Shown here: piece by piece, positions 32,561 through 43,850 of the stretch
Layout: every line of letters starts with the position of its first letter
Position numbering within the stretch: position 1 is the first letter of the stretch
Assembly (NCBI GenBank): GCA_963575745.1
Contig: CAUYUJ010004003.1
Span: 520,366-576,020 of the forward strand
DNA length: 55,655 nt
Direction of reading: 5' to 3'
Source of the DNA: Prorocentrum cordatum
Lineage: Eukaryota > Sar > Dinophyceae > Prorocentrales > Prorocentraceae
Notes under the pieces: generated by a model
The model's input: only the letters and a program-made list of their open reading frames with translations
Database searches by the model: none
What the model was told of the DNA's origin: nothing
Made by a program: the position numbers and the translations under genes

Positions 32561-34890
32561 CACTACCAATTTCGGTGGGGCTCCCTATAGGGCCAAGAAA
32601 CGTGTGAAGGGGATGGGTGTGCAGGACGCATGCGGGCGGCAGCACTGGGGCCTTCGGTGGAGCTCACCCCCCCTTTTAATTGGGAAGCCACGAACGTGGT
32701 GAGTGAGTTGCCGAAAGGGTGTGGGTGACGCATGCGGGCGCGGGCACTGGGGCCTTCGGCGGAGCTCCCTATGGGGCCACGAAACGTGTGAGGGGTGTGC
32801 CGAAATGGGTGTGGCTGACGCATGCGGCGCGGGCGCGGGCACTGGGGCCTTCGGTGGAGCTCCCTATGGAGCCACGAAACGTGTGAGGGGTGTGCCGAAA
32901 TGGGTGTGGGTGACGCATGCGGGCGCGGGCACTGGGGCCTTCGGCGGAGCTCCCTATGAGCCACGAAACGTGTGAGGGGTGTGCCGAAATGGGTGTGGGT
33001 GACGCATGCGGGCGCTGGCACTGGGGCCTTCGATGGAGCTCCCTTTGGGGCCACGAAACGTGTGAGTGGTGTGCCGAAATGGGTGTGGGTGACGCATGCG
33101 GGCGCGGGCACTGGGGCCCCCTTCGGTGGAGCTCCACCATGGGGGCACGAAAAAATGTGCGAGGGTGTGCCGAAAGGGGGTGGCAGACGCATGCGGGCGC
33201 GGCCACTGGGGACTTCGTGGAGCGGTGGAGCTTCCCTATGGAGCCACGAAACGCGTGTGAGGGGTGTGCGAAATGGGTGTGACTGGGTGTGGCTGACGCA
33301 TGCGGGCGCGGGCACTGGGGCCTTCGGCGGAGCTCCCTATGGGGCCACGAAGCGTGTGAGGGGTGTGCGAAATGGGTGTGGCTGACGCATGCGGGCGCGG
33401 GCACTGGGGCCTTCGGTGGGGTTTCCTATGGAGCCACGAAGCGTGTGAGGGGTGTGTCGAAATGGGTGTGGCTGACGCATGCGAACGCGGGCACTGGGGC
33501 CTTCGGGGGAGCTCCCTAATTGGAGCACGAAACGTCTTGTGAGGTGGGCCGAAATTTGTGTGGCTGACGCATGCGTGGGCGCGGGCATGGTGCTTCGGTG
33601 CGAGCCTCCCGATGGTGCCACGAAGCGTGATGCAAGGGGGTGCCGAAATTGGGTGTGGCTGACGCATGCGGGCGCGGGCATGGAGCCTCGGTTGGAGCCC
33701 CCCTATGGAGCCACGAAACGTTTATGGGAGGGGTGTGCCGCGGATGGAGTGTGGCTGACGCATGCGGGCGCGGACATGGGGCTTCGTTGGCGCTCCCTTA
33801 TGGGCCGCGAAACGGTGAGGGGGTGTGCCGAAAGGGGCTGTGGCTGACGCATGCGGGCGCGGGAACTGGGGCCTTCGGCGGAGCTCCCTATGGGGCCACG
33901 AAACGTGTGAGGGGTGTGCCGAAATGGGTGTGGGTGACGCATGCGGGCGCGGGCAATGGGGCCTTCGGTGGAGCTCCCTATGGAGCCACGAAACGTGTGA
34001 GGGGTGTGCCGAAATGGGTGTGGCTGACGCATGCGGGCGCGGGCACTGGGGCCTTCGGTGGAGCTCCCTATGGAGCCACGAAACGTGTGAGGGGTGTGCC
34101 GACATGGGTGTGGGTGACGCATGCGGCCGCGGGCACTGGGGCCTTCGGTGGAGCTCCCTATGGAGCCATGAAACGTGTGAGGGGTGTGCCGAAATGGGTG
34201 TGGGGGACGCATGCGGCCGCGGGCACTGGGGCCTTCGGTGGAGCTCCCTATGGAGCCACGAAACGTGTGAGGGTTGTGCCGAAATGGGTGTGGGGGACGC
34301 ATGCGGGCGCGGGCACTGGGGCCTTCGGTGGAGCTCCCTATGGAGCCACGAAGCGTTTGAGGGGTGTGCCGAAATGGGTGTGGGTGACGCATGCGGGCGC
34401 GGGCACTGGGGCCTTCGGTGGAGCTCCCTATGGAGCCACGAAGCGTGTGAGGGGTGTGCCGAAATGGGTGTTGGTGACGCATGCGGGCGCGGGCACTGGG
34501 GCCTTCGGTGGAGCTCCCTATGGAGCCACGAAACGTGTGAGGGGTGTTCCGAAATGGGTGTGGGTGACGCATGCGGGCGCGGGCACTGGGGCCTTCGGCG
34601 GAGCTCCCTATGGAGCCACGAAGCGTGTGAGGGGTGTGCCGAAATGGGTGTGGCTGACGCATGCGGGCGCGGGCACTGGGGCCTTCGGTGGAGCTCCCTC
34701 TGGAGCCACGAAACGTGTGAGGGGTGTGCCGAAATGGGTGTGGGTGACGCATGCGGGCGCGGGCACTGGGGCCTTCGGTGGAGCTCCCTATGGAGCCACG
34801 AAACGTGTGAGGGGTGTGCCGAAATGGTGGTGGGTGACGCATGCGGCCGCGGGCACTGGGGCCTTCGGTGGAGCTCACACTAAACAATAT
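32561..34890. repeat. 90-bp tandem array 2
   Basis: About 25 units of the same 90-bp repeat as array 1. The middle (about 33100-33850) carries many indels; the right part (33870-34880) is almost uniform. The last unit breaks off at CACTAAACAATATTTC before the right flank. Confidence 0.9.
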
Positions 34891-35070
34891 TTCTAAAATG
34901 GGGCCCACGAAGCGGTGTACTGGGTGGGTGAAGAGGAGAGGAGGAGAGGAGGGGAGGAGAGGAGGAGAGGAGAGGAGAGGAGAGGAGGCGGAGGAGGAGA
35001 GGAGGAGGAAGGAGACGCGGGGCACCGTCTCTTCAAAACGAGGACCCAACAACACAGGTTGGTTGGGAAA
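34891..35070. repeat. right flank of array 2 (duplicate of 31685-31840)
   Basis: GAAGCGGTGTACTGGGTGGG, a GGAGA purine array, GCACCGTCTCTTCAAAACGA, GGACCCAACA and GGTTGGGA repeat the right flank of array 1 in the same order. Confidence 0.8.
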
Positions 35071-35531
35071 AACAGGAGGTAATGGGAGACCCCGCAAAAC
35101 AGGAGCAAGATTCTGGATAGGCACTTTGATCGGGCATTGGCAAAAGGCGCAGTCCCCTGAGCGCCGTGTATGCTTCACTCCATTCCAGGCAGTACCTTGG
35201 AGGACGAGGAGAATGGAGGAGAAGGGATGATGACAGATGGTGGAACACACCACTCCATCCCATTCCTCGTTCTCCTCCTCCAACTCCTCCCTCCTCACTC
35301 CTCCTCACTCTCCCGCCCTCCTCCTTCTCCTCCTCCTCCTCCTCCATCTCCTCCATCCTCTCCCCCCTCTTCGATCTCTTCCTCCTCCTCCTCCTCCTCC
35401 TCCTCTTCCTTCTTCTCCTCTCTGCTCTGCTCTGCCCTGATCTGCTCTGCTCTGCTCTGCTGATGCTGCTGCTGCTGGTGATGACCCAACCAAAGCAGAC
35501 CCACATGTGTGCGACATATATGAGTGGCGGC
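35071..35531. repeat. CTC/CTG-rich stretch downstream of the RT element
   Basis: (CTC)n tracts at about 35270-35415, a CTGCT/CTGAT run at 35418-35480. It lies at the 3' side of the minus-strand retrotransposon ORF. No poly-A tail or target duplication is evident. Confidence 0.6.
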
Positions 35532-36497
35532 TCACTGCTCCTGCTCCCGGCCCGCACTGGCTGCCGTCTCTGCCAGCGCCTGGACCACCGCCACGCCGAT
35601 CTCCGCCCGCCAGCGCCGCTGGCAGCGCGCCCGCTGCCCGCCGCCGCGCGCGGCCCGCTGAAGCGCCAGCCTCTCCAGGACTGCGAGGGCATGCCGCCCC
35701 AGGCGGCCGAATGCCTCCAAGCCGGAAGGGGAGACTGTGACTCCCCCCTGGCCCTCGCCATACCTCGTGACTTTGGCTTGCTCGGCGGCCCGTGCAGCGT
35801 GGGCGTCCTCTTGCGCGGCCTGGCGTCTCCTCTCCAGCCTGAGCGGGTTCGTCACGGTGACGTCCACCCACTCCTCGTAGAGCTCCGGCCCATGGCCCCA
35901 GAGATGGACGTCGAGGCGGGCCTCTACCGCATCCTCGGCGCCAGGCTCGCCCTGGAGGAGCGCTGGACAGACTTCGTCCGTCTCTGCCTCGACGCCGCTC
36001 TGCGTTGCGAGCCGCCGGAGGCAGGCAGCGACCCCGCAGAGCTGCGCGTGGTCCCCAAAGCGGTCGCACAGCTTACCACACCTCGTGGTCTCCTCGCGCT
36101 TCTGGCTGGGCTTGTGCTGGCATGCGGTCGCGCGCATGACGGGCAGGCCAAGCCGCCACCGCACCCCGTAGTGGAACTCCTCGTCGTTCAGTTGGAGAGG
36201 GCGATCGCTGGGGCAGTGGTCGACCCAGTCGTGCGCCCCTGTGCCCGCAGTCGACCGCATGCGAACGCAGTGGCGCAGGTGCGCCACTGCCTTGCTCTTG
36301 AGGCGCTCACTTTCAGCAGGGTTCCGCCGGGCAGCGGCAGCTGCCTCGCGCTGGCTGGTCTGCTCCGCCGCCGCGTGCCTGGCGAGCATGTCCGCTTGCT
36401 GCGCCTCCTGCACCACCCGGGACACCGTGCTGTAGAGCCCCCGGATCGGCTCGAACTGCGCCCTGACGTCCCATCGCGGCTCGGACTCCCGGGCCAT
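35532..36497 (-). pseudogene. retrotransposon C-terminal region, CCHC-like finger and PD-(D/E)XK-like nuclease
   Basis: About 320 codons. Residues 140-154 (CGKLCDRFGDHAQLC) give C-x3-C-x5-H-x3-C. Then EARLDVHLWG (192-201) and EEWVDVTVTNP (208-218) follow, in the spacing of the R-x-D and D-x-x-V parts of a restriction-like endonuclease, as in R2-type non-LTR elements. Such a nuclease nicks the target so that reverse transcription can start. Upstream DEEFHYGVRWRLGLPVM is a conserved-looking strand. An Ala/Arg-rich helical tail closes the protein. Finger and nuclease are identified by motif only, so the nuclease assignment is tentative. Confidence 0.5.
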
Positions 36498-37044
36498 GGT
36501 GCCCGAAGCGCTGAGCTCGATACCGTGCTCTTCCTGAGCCAGGCCAGCGTTCGCAAGGCAGTGGGATAGCGTTCAGGATTTCCTCCTCGGCCGCCTCCGG
36601 CAAGAGTGCTCGCAGGTGCTGCCGCGCGACCGGCAGGCATGGCCCGAGCGCCGCCAACCGGCCGAGCCTTGCCCCCAGCGCCGCTGAGCCGAAGCCCATG
36701 CCGCCAAGATCTGATGACCACTTCAGCTGCATGGACGTGTCGTCTGTCCACCCGTCGTCGGCTTGCACTCCTGGGAGCGTCCGGGCCGCGTGATCGATGA
36801 TGGCATCCAGCTCCTCCGCCAGAGGCAGGCTGGCCTCGGGCCTCAAGGCACGGACGTCGAGGACGGGGGCTTTCGATGCCACCTTGTGGAGGACATGCCA
36901 TGCTGCCTGCCACGACGACTCCTCTCGGCACTCCACTCGGTAACGGGAGCACTCATCGGCCAAGCGCCGTGCCGCGGCAAGTCGTCGTAACGCCGGCTGC
37001 GCCGCCACCGAGTCGGGGACTCGGTCTCGAACTCGCCGCCACAC
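36313..37044 (-). pseudogene. retrotransposon ORF, middle region
   Basis: This frame carries RRLAAARRLADECSRY, SWQAAWHVLHKVASKAPV, RPEASLPLAEELDAIIDHAA and SDLGGMGFGSAALGA in succession, with PVARQHLRALLPEA after them. This is the connection between the RT and the C-terminal region of a non-LTR-type protein. It overlaps the end of the RT frame and the start of the C-terminal frame and is in a third phase. No catalytic motif is assigned to it. After about PLPCERW it turns to low-quality sequence and the next frame continues. Confidence 0.55.
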
Positions 37045-38348
37045 GCACTGCCCAGCGCTGGCAGCCCTCCCTCCAACTGCTTGAGTTTAGTGATGGCCGG
37101 GTGCGTGCCGAGCTTCTGCTCGCCCCTCTCTGGGATGTACGCCGCGCTCTTGGCGAGGTTCAGCCTGAGGTTGATGCGCGCCAGCTCTTCCTCAAGGACT
37201 GCGAGGGCCTCTTCGACGTGCTCCGGCGCTGTGACAAGACGCATGTCGTCCACCAGGCTGGGGATGTGGACCCAAATGCTCTGGGCCGCCAAGCGGGCGC
37301 CAGCATTTTGCAGGCACAGCCTCAGGCCTCGCGAAAACGCCGGGGTCGAGGAAATGTCACCTTGCGCTGTGCCCTCCTCCACATGTATGCTCCTCCAACG
37401 GCCCTCCTCCTCCTCCTCCTCTATATATGCCGTGTTGGGCGCACTCCAGATCCCAGCCAAGAATGCAGCGTGGGATGGGCACCAGGCCGCAGTGCCTCTG
37501 AGCATTGCCGCACGGGCGATGTTGCCGTAGGCGTTCTCCGCGTCCAGACAAGAGTATGCCAAGCTGGGGCGGAGTTTCACTAGACCTTGGTGCACCATGA
37601 GCATGAGCTCTGGGCCTGCCGGTTGCCCACCATACTGCGTCCAGTGGAGTCCCTCGGAGGTATCCTCGGCGTCGCGCGGCCGCTGGAAACGCACAGTCTC
37701 CTGGACGACGCCGCTCGCGAACTTGAACAAACACTCCATCAAGGCGATGTTCCGTGGTTTCCCGTTGTCTCTCTTGACCAGCCTCAGGACCTGCTCTATC
37801 AGGAGGCGTGCAAGGGATGGGGGCACTCGGCCGTCGGCCCACGCCTGGACCCAGGCTGTGAGGCACCTTACACCTCCCTTCACCTCTCCGATGGCGCACA
37901 GAGCGTCGTTGCACGTAGCGGAGCCTCCGGCCTGCGCTCCCACGCGCAGCTGTTGCATTTTGTACCTCACGTCCTTCTCCTTGATATTTAGCTTGGCCTG
38001 CGCCGCTGCCTTCCAAGCCTCATCCAGTGCCTTGCGGAAATCACCGGCGTCCAACGGCCGCTGCACGAGCTGGTCACTCTGCGCGGCTGCCGTGGACGCA
38101 CATGCTGGCAGCAGGGCCTGCCCTCGGAGGAGCTGCGCCGCGGTCCCGGTGCAATCGTGCTTGACGTTGGCGGCCGCAGCCCTCCGCCGGCGCCACTCCT
38201 CGCGGCCTGGGCCCCGTCCTCTGGGCAGTGGGGCCGCGCCTGGGAAGCCTCCTGGGCACGTTCCTGGCGGCGAGTCTGCAGCTCGTCCACGAGCTCGTGC
38301 CAGCGGCCCGCCTCCGCGCGCTGGAGCCTCCCGCGCAGGATCTTCCAT
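36843..38348 (-). pseudogene. reverse transcriptase domain
   Basis: About 500 codons. Residues 190-205 (VKRDNGKPRNIALMECL) match the approach to the RT fingers. Motif A is SCLDAENAYGNI (266-277, Asp269). Motif B is EEGTAQGDISSTPAFS (324-339). Motif C is SLVDDMRLV (364-372, Asp367-Asp368), with Val at the usual Tyr/Phe-Ala position. LRLNLAKSAAY (394-404) follows as motif D. The enzyme copies element RNA into DNA. All catalytic Asp are present. The N-terminal about 90 residues are Pro/Arg/Ala-rich, and the likely true N-terminus (GRLQRAEAGRWHELVDELQ) sits in another frame at about 38.3 kb. After GSACGGEFETES the frame loses homology, where the next piece takes over. Confidence 0.75.
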
Positions 38349-39060
38349 TGGTCAGGCTCGCCAGGGCGGCCTCCACTATGCTTTCCTCCACGTGCTGCTG
38401 CATCTCCTCCTCCTCCTCCTCCTCCTCCTCCTCCTCCTCCTCCTCCTCCTGCTGTGCCTCTTCCTACTCTCTTGCTGCCCTCATCCTCCTCCTGCTGCTG
38501 CTGCTGCTGCTTCTCTGCCTCGTCCCGGCGTGCCAGGGGCGACGGCTCCGCTCCTCGCCGATCCTCTGGAGGTGCGCCTGCTTTCTGCGGCGCCTCTCCT
38601 CGAGGATGCGCTCGTGGAGCTCCGCCTCTGGCGGGAGAGGAGGGGGGGGGGCGTTGGGCGTCGCTTAGTGGGGCGGGCGATAAAGGAGGGGGGGGAAGCA
38701 AGGTGCACTTCTCGGGCTCTTGAGGCCCCCTTCTGGGCCCCAAAGGGCCCCATTCAGGGGCTCCAGAGGGATACTTTTCTGCGGCCCTCGCTGCCCCCCC
38801 AATTCTCGCTGCGCGACGCCCTAAGGCGGCGCCGTTCCTGCGCTTCGAGCGCCAGGGATGGGGGTCCATCCCCGATCCGAGCAGTCCGCACGGACCTCCG
38901 AAATCGTACGGTGGGGGGATACTAGATACTCCAAACAGAAAGTATGCGTTGGCGCGAAGTAAGTAAGTGAGCGAGTAAGTAAGCAAGTACGTAAGTAAAT
39001 GATAACAACGCATTGATCATCTTAAACCAGTTCGGGCGCCAGGAGGCAATGCACAGAGGC
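38349..39060. other. 5' flank of the RT element with a (CTC)n array
   Basis: A CTC array at about 38403-38450 and CTG repeats near 38490-38510 interrupt the probable N-terminal coding part. CCCCTTCTGGGCCCC-type DNA (38725-38760) resembles the dispersed repeat family. GTAAGTAAG repeats at 38958-39000. Confidence 0.5.
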
Positions 39061-39680
39061 GGCAGCAAGACAGGTATCAATGGGCGGTCCCTGTGTGACG
39101 CTGGCTCGGGGAGGGGAAAGGGAGGGGCGAGGAACGCGAGCAGCAGAAGAGTCGATTAGATCCAGAGCAGCGGCGCCGATGTGGAAGCACTGCCGTCCCC
39201 TGCAAGGCGAAGGGGGTCCTCAGGCCGTGCCTGTCCGCAGCGGGACCCACGAGGGGGGGGGGGGCGGCGGAACGCCGAAGGCCAAAGAAACTGAAATACG
39301 GGCGGGCCGTCGCCGAGGCCAGGGCGCGCACCTGCTCCAATGAGGACGAGGGGCAGCATGAGGAGCAGGGAGGGCGAGGAACGAACTGGGGCATGATGAG
39401 AACGCCGAAGAGGGTCGGGATAAGCAATCTGATTCCGGTGATGGTGTTGGTGGCGGTGGTGATGACGACGAGCATGATTGGGATGCTGGTGATGGTGATG
39501 ATGGCGATGATGATAATAGTGATTGTGGTGATGACGATGACGATGGCGGTGATGGTGTTGGTGGTATGGTGATGGTGGTGATGATGATATTGATGATGTT
39601 CATGGAGATGGTGTGTTGATAATGGCGAGAGGAAGGATGAGGATGATGATAATAATACGGATGATGAGGAGGGAATCTTT
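39061..39680. other. gene-free stretch with GATGGTGATG repeats
   Basis: GATGATGGTGATGATG-type low complexity occupies about 39430-39665. The earlier part has no recognised feature. Confidence 0.6.
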
Positions 39681-40712
39681 CCCTACCTAGGCTCTGCCTA
39701 GAAAGGTTCTGACTCTCTGGGCTTAAAGGGGCCGGGAAGTGGAAAGCGCCCCAGGCGGTTCCCCCAGTATCCGCCCCGCGGTTCCCCCAGTTACGTCCCC
39801 TTAGCTTAGCGTTGCTTATCAAATCTTAGCTTAGCTTAGCTTGGTTCAGCTTAGTTTAGCTTCATCTTACCTTCGCGTAGCCGTAGCTTCGCTTGGCTTA
39901 GATTAGCATAGTATAGCATAGCCCAGCATAGCATAGCATGGCATAGCGAAGCATATAATAGCATAGCATAGGGCAGCATAGCACAGCATAGCATAGCATA
40001 GCGCAGCATAGCATAGCATAGCATAACCTAGCATAACATAGCGCAGCCTAGCGTAGCATAGCATAGCGCAGCATAGCATCGCATAGCATAGTGCAGCATC
40101 GCATAGCATAGCATAGCATAGCAGCAAAGCAAAGGCAAAGCAACAGCAGCAACAGCAAAACAAAGCACAAGCAACGCAAAGGAAGGCAAAGCAAACGCAC
40201 AATCAAAGCAAAGGAAAGGCAAAGCAAAAGCAATGTGCGACAGTCTTGAGATGATTGTTGTTGTTCCCTACCTAGGGTCTGCCTAGAGGGTTCTTACTCT
40301 CTTTCTTAAAGGGGCCGGGCAGTGCAACTCGCCCCAGGCGGTTCCCCCAGTCCCCGCCCCGCGGTTCCCCCAGTCCCCTGGGAGCTTTAGCTTTAGCTTA
40401 GCTTTACCTTAGCTTTAGCTTAGCTTTAGCTTACCTTTACCTTAGCTTCAGCTTAGCTTTTAGCTTAGCTGTTAGCTTAGCTTTAGCTTAGCTTTACCTT
40501 AGCTTTAGCTTAGCTTTAGCTTACCTTTACCTTAGCTTCAGCTTAGCTTTTAGCTTAGCGTTTAGCTTAGCTTTAGCTTAGCTTTAACTCAGCTCTAGCT
40601 TAGCTTTACGTTAGCTTTAGCTTAGCTTTAGCTTAGCGTTAGCTTAGCTTTAGCTTAGCTTTACTGTTACTACTAATGCTGCTTTCCTAGGGGCTCCAAC
40701 TCCTAGGTAGGG
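39681..40712. repeat. AGCTT/ATAGC arrays bounded by inverted CCCTACCTAGG
   Basis: CCCTACCTAGG opens a unit of about 115 bases at 39681, repeated directly at 40266; both include TCTGCCTAGA, TTAAAGGGGCCGGG, CGCCCCAGGCGGTTCCCCCA and CGCGGTTCCCCCAG. After the first unit come TTAGC repeats, (ATAGC)n (about 39902-40115) and CAAAGCAA repeats; after the second comes an AGCTTTAGCTT array (40385-40665). CCTAGGTAGGG at 40702-40712 is the reverse complement of the opening 11-mer. No ORF of interest. Confidence 0.8.
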
Positions 40713-41440
40713 TTGCACTGGGATAATTAAATGTCTTCGGGCGCTTCCGAGATGATGGGAAGCTTTCAGGCCCCGCAGGTAGCTACTTGCTGAGAGCATG
40801 TCCAGTACCGCCTGGGTGGGGCGGACAACATGGGGGGGGGAGTGCATACCGTGCTCCTGGCTGGGTGTCACGAGGAAGGCACGACGCGTTTTCTTGCTTC
40901 GTCTCGGAGACTGTGGCAGCCTCGCAGACGGACCACCCAGCGCGAAACGAGGTGCCCAAAGATCGCGTGGAGAGCTCCTTGACGTGCTCCTCCTCACGAC
41001 GTCGTCCGCGTCCACAGGTTGCCAGGCGCAGTGATCTCGTAAGACGTCCAGACCCTCGTCCCCCAGCAAGCTTGGGCTGGGCTGGGCTGCGTGTCATGGC
41101 TGGGCTGGACTGTGTGGCAAACGTCGAACCACTGCGCGGGTGGCGGGGCAGTGGTGGAGCGGGAAACCGCGCCTCCACCTCCCGCCCTCCCGGCGCGGTG
41201 ACCAATCGAGACCACCTTGTGCTTTCGTGCTGCCGTCCGCAGGTACGGAAGGGACGAGAGAGGAGGAGCACGAAGGAGGAGCAGGATGATGAGGGGGGAG
41301 GGGGAGGAGAAGGAACACGGGGAAGCGGAGCAAAGGGGGGGACAGAAAACTACCCAGGCCATTACACCCCGGACCTCTTCAGGGGTGCGATCTGACCAGA
41401 GCTTAGAGGCGAATCCAGCCGTGGCTGCGAGGGGAATGTG
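40713..41440. other. gene-free stretch
   Basis: Mixed GC-rich DNA. ACCTCTTCAGGGGTGCG (about 41376) resembles ACCTCTCCAGGGGTGCG near 24540. No recognised gene. Confidence 0.5.
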
Positions 41441-41524
41441 GCGGTATTTATTTATTTATATATATATATACACATAGACATAGATATATCCCCAGTCTGA
41501 GGAGGAGGGAAGAGGAGAAAGGAG

Positions 41525-41574
<50 letters not shown>

Positions 41575-41700
41575 CTGATGATGATGATGGGAGGAGGAGG
41601 AGGAGTGAGGAGGAGAAAAAGAGGGGTGAGAAGGGATGATGATGATGAGGAGGAGGAGGAGGAGGAGGAGGAGGAGGAGGTTGCCGAGCCAGGTGACGGA
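41441..41700. repeat. AT, GATG and GGA microsatellites
   Basis: TTTATTTATATATATA (41444-41470), (ATG)n (41526-41588) and (GAG)n (41645-41680). Confidence 0.95.
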
Positions 41701-42977
41701 TCGGCACTCGGCCCTCGACCCCTGAACTGCACCTGCGGTTTTTGGCCCGCCAGTTGCGAAACAAGGGGGGACACGTCGCAGCGAGGGGCCAGCAGCGAGC
41801 GGGGGGGGGTTGGGCGACGCGTGGGGGCGGAGGAGGCGCGCGCGATGGAGCAGCGCGGTGCAGCAGAAAGGATCGAGGGAGGAGGAGGTGAATGAAGAGG
41901 AGGGGGGATCTCAAGCTAGGTGCGCTCGCGTCATATCTAACGTCCTACCCCTCCCTCCCATCCCTTACCATGGCGCTGATTTTCTCTATCCGCGGACGCG
42001 TGTCGTAGCGGACCTGTGGCTCCGCGCGCGCGTGCGTAGTGGGTGGTGGGATCTGGAGACCTCTGGATCCGTAACTGACTTACGGGCCTGGTCGCCATCT
42101 CTCCTGTGCTGATCGGTGGGGCTGGGCGTCGGGAAGGGTGACCCCCGATGTCACAAGTGAACTCTGCCCGCGCCATTCCTTTGTGTCTTGTTCCTTAGGG
42201 CAAGCTGCGAATCAACAATGGCCTTCACTTTGCGATGCGAACCGCGAAGCGAGGAGGATGAGGAAGAGGAGAAGGAGGAGAAGGAGGATGAGGAGGAGGA
42301 GGAGGTGCAGGAGGAGGAGGAGGAGGAGGAGGTGCAGGAGGATAAGAAGGAGTGTGAACAAGAAAAGCCAAACGTCGCAGGGCACGATGACTGGCGCGCT
42401 CACCGTGCCTGGCCCACTCGTGCGCCTGAAAAGCAGAGCGGATCATTATCAACAATATCGATCGGTTCTACCTCGAACACCTCACCTGGCATGCCGTGCT
42501 CGCAATGCCTGTAATCTGCTGAATCGATCTGCGGGCATATTGATATACGCAACTTTCATCGCATCACTCTCATCGTCCTACGATCCACCACCCTTTGTAG
42601 ACGAACCATGCGTCTGTGTGTAGGGTGGCACGTACCCAAACTCGACAAACATGGCTGGTGAAACGGGCTTCCTGAACTGCAGGAGGCGATTGCGTAGGCG
42701 TACAGACCGCCACCTAAGACTGTTGGAGGCTGGGGGCAGGAATAAGAAGAATGATGAGGATAAATACGAGACATAATGAACACAATCATGCGAATATGAG
42801 CATTTCCCCCCTGGCGGCAATAATGCCCTAAAGAACGCTTTATCCGCCAACGTGCCCCATGACACGTTGAGGCGTGGAAACATGCCAAGGTGTTTTTGGT
42901 TCCAATCAGGGACCGCCCCTCCCTCTACTAGCAGACTCTTGTGCGCATCGCCCCTCCCCTCCGAGGCCACTTCTCTC
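41701..42977. other. gene-free stretch with a GGA array
   Basis: A GAGGAG/GGTGCAGGAG purine array spans about 42250-42355; its Glu-rich plus-strand frame is repeat-derived. Nothing else recognised. Confidence 0.5.
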
Positions 42978-43290
42978 GTGCCCGCTCGAGGATGGTGCAC
43001 TCCCAGCACGGCAGCGAATGCCAAATCCTCCATTCCACGTGTGCCCGCTCGAACATGGTGCACTTCCAGCATGGCAGCGAAGGCCTGAACCTCCCTTCCA
43101 TGAGTGCCCGCGCAAGGATGGTGTACTTCCCGCATGGCAGCTGATGGCTGGACCCTATTTCCATGCGCACCCGCTATAGGATTGCGCACTTACCGCACGA
43201 CTGCTAATTCCTAGACCCCTCATCCCACGCACACCCGCTCGAGGATCGTGCACTTCCCGCATTCCCAGCCGCTGCTCCTACACGCTCCAA
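42978..43290. repeat. 63-bp tandem repeat, about 5 units
   Basis: Units begin GTGCCCGCTCGAGG or near variants at 42978, 43041, 43104, 43167 and 43230, and contain ATGGTGCACTTCC and CATGGCAGC. A unit length of 63 (a multiple of 3) keeps frames open on both strands. Confidence 0.85.
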
Positions 43291-43850
43291 GGCCTCCCAA
43301 GCCACGACGTCCCGAGCTTCCAAGACAGTCCGTGCAGGCAACCAAGGACACCCAGATGGCCCAAGATGCCTCGAATATGGCCCAAAGGCGGACGAATATT
43401 GATTAAGACGGCTCAGTATGCTTCAAAGAGGGCCGAACATGGCCACACAAGAAGATCTCCAACAGGGTCCGAAGAAGCCAAACTCATGTAATCCCCCTTG
43501 TGTTGAACCATGATGTTCGCATTCTCTCGCCTTTCCGGGCTGCCGTCAGCTCTAAGACGGCCCAAAAAGACTCCACGATGGCCCAAGAGGCATCCAAGAC
43601 GGCCCCAAGACGGCACAAGAGCCTTCTGCGGGACCCACGACGGCCTTAGAAGGCACTTCGACGGCCCAAGACGGCGGCAAAACGGCCTCACGACGGCCCC
43701 CAAACACCCACCATACGGCGAAGACGGCCCCAAGACGGCACAAGAGAGCGCCAAGCCGGCGTAAGAGGGCCCCAAGACGGCCTAAGATTACCCCTAGGGA
43801 CCCCCAAGACTGCCTCACAGGAGGCCAAGGCAGCCCCAAGACGACCAACA
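43290..43850 (+). repeat. dispersed CCAAGA/GACGGCCC repeat family, copy 4
   Basis: GGCCCAAGACGG and CCCAAGAGG repeats surround a core (about 43465-43555) entered by AAGAAGCCAAACTCATG and left by GCTCTAAGACGGCCCAAAAAG. Confidence 0.55.

Larger units (their letters stand above)
35532..38348 (-). mobile_element. non-LTR-type retrotransposon ORF in three frame-shifted pieces
   Basis: Three minus-strand frames make one protein: RT palm (38348-36843), a middle region (37044-36313) and a Cys/His plus nuclease-like C-terminus (36497-35532). First and third share a reading frame; the middle is in another, so two compensating shifts (near 37.0 and 36.5 kb) separate them. That fits indels in a dead copy, assembly errors or small introns. 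No LTRs were seen. Confidence 0.7.

Noticed and set aside
29800-34890. Long ORFs of 230-530 codons on both strands in the 90-bp arrays
   Set aside because: They exist in several frames at once because the unit is 90 bp and stop-free; no domain, and units with indels break them.
39830-40665. TTAGC/AGCTTT arrays as telomeric DNA
   Set aside because: The unit differs from TTTAGGG-type telomere repeats and the array is internal and mixed with other pentamers.
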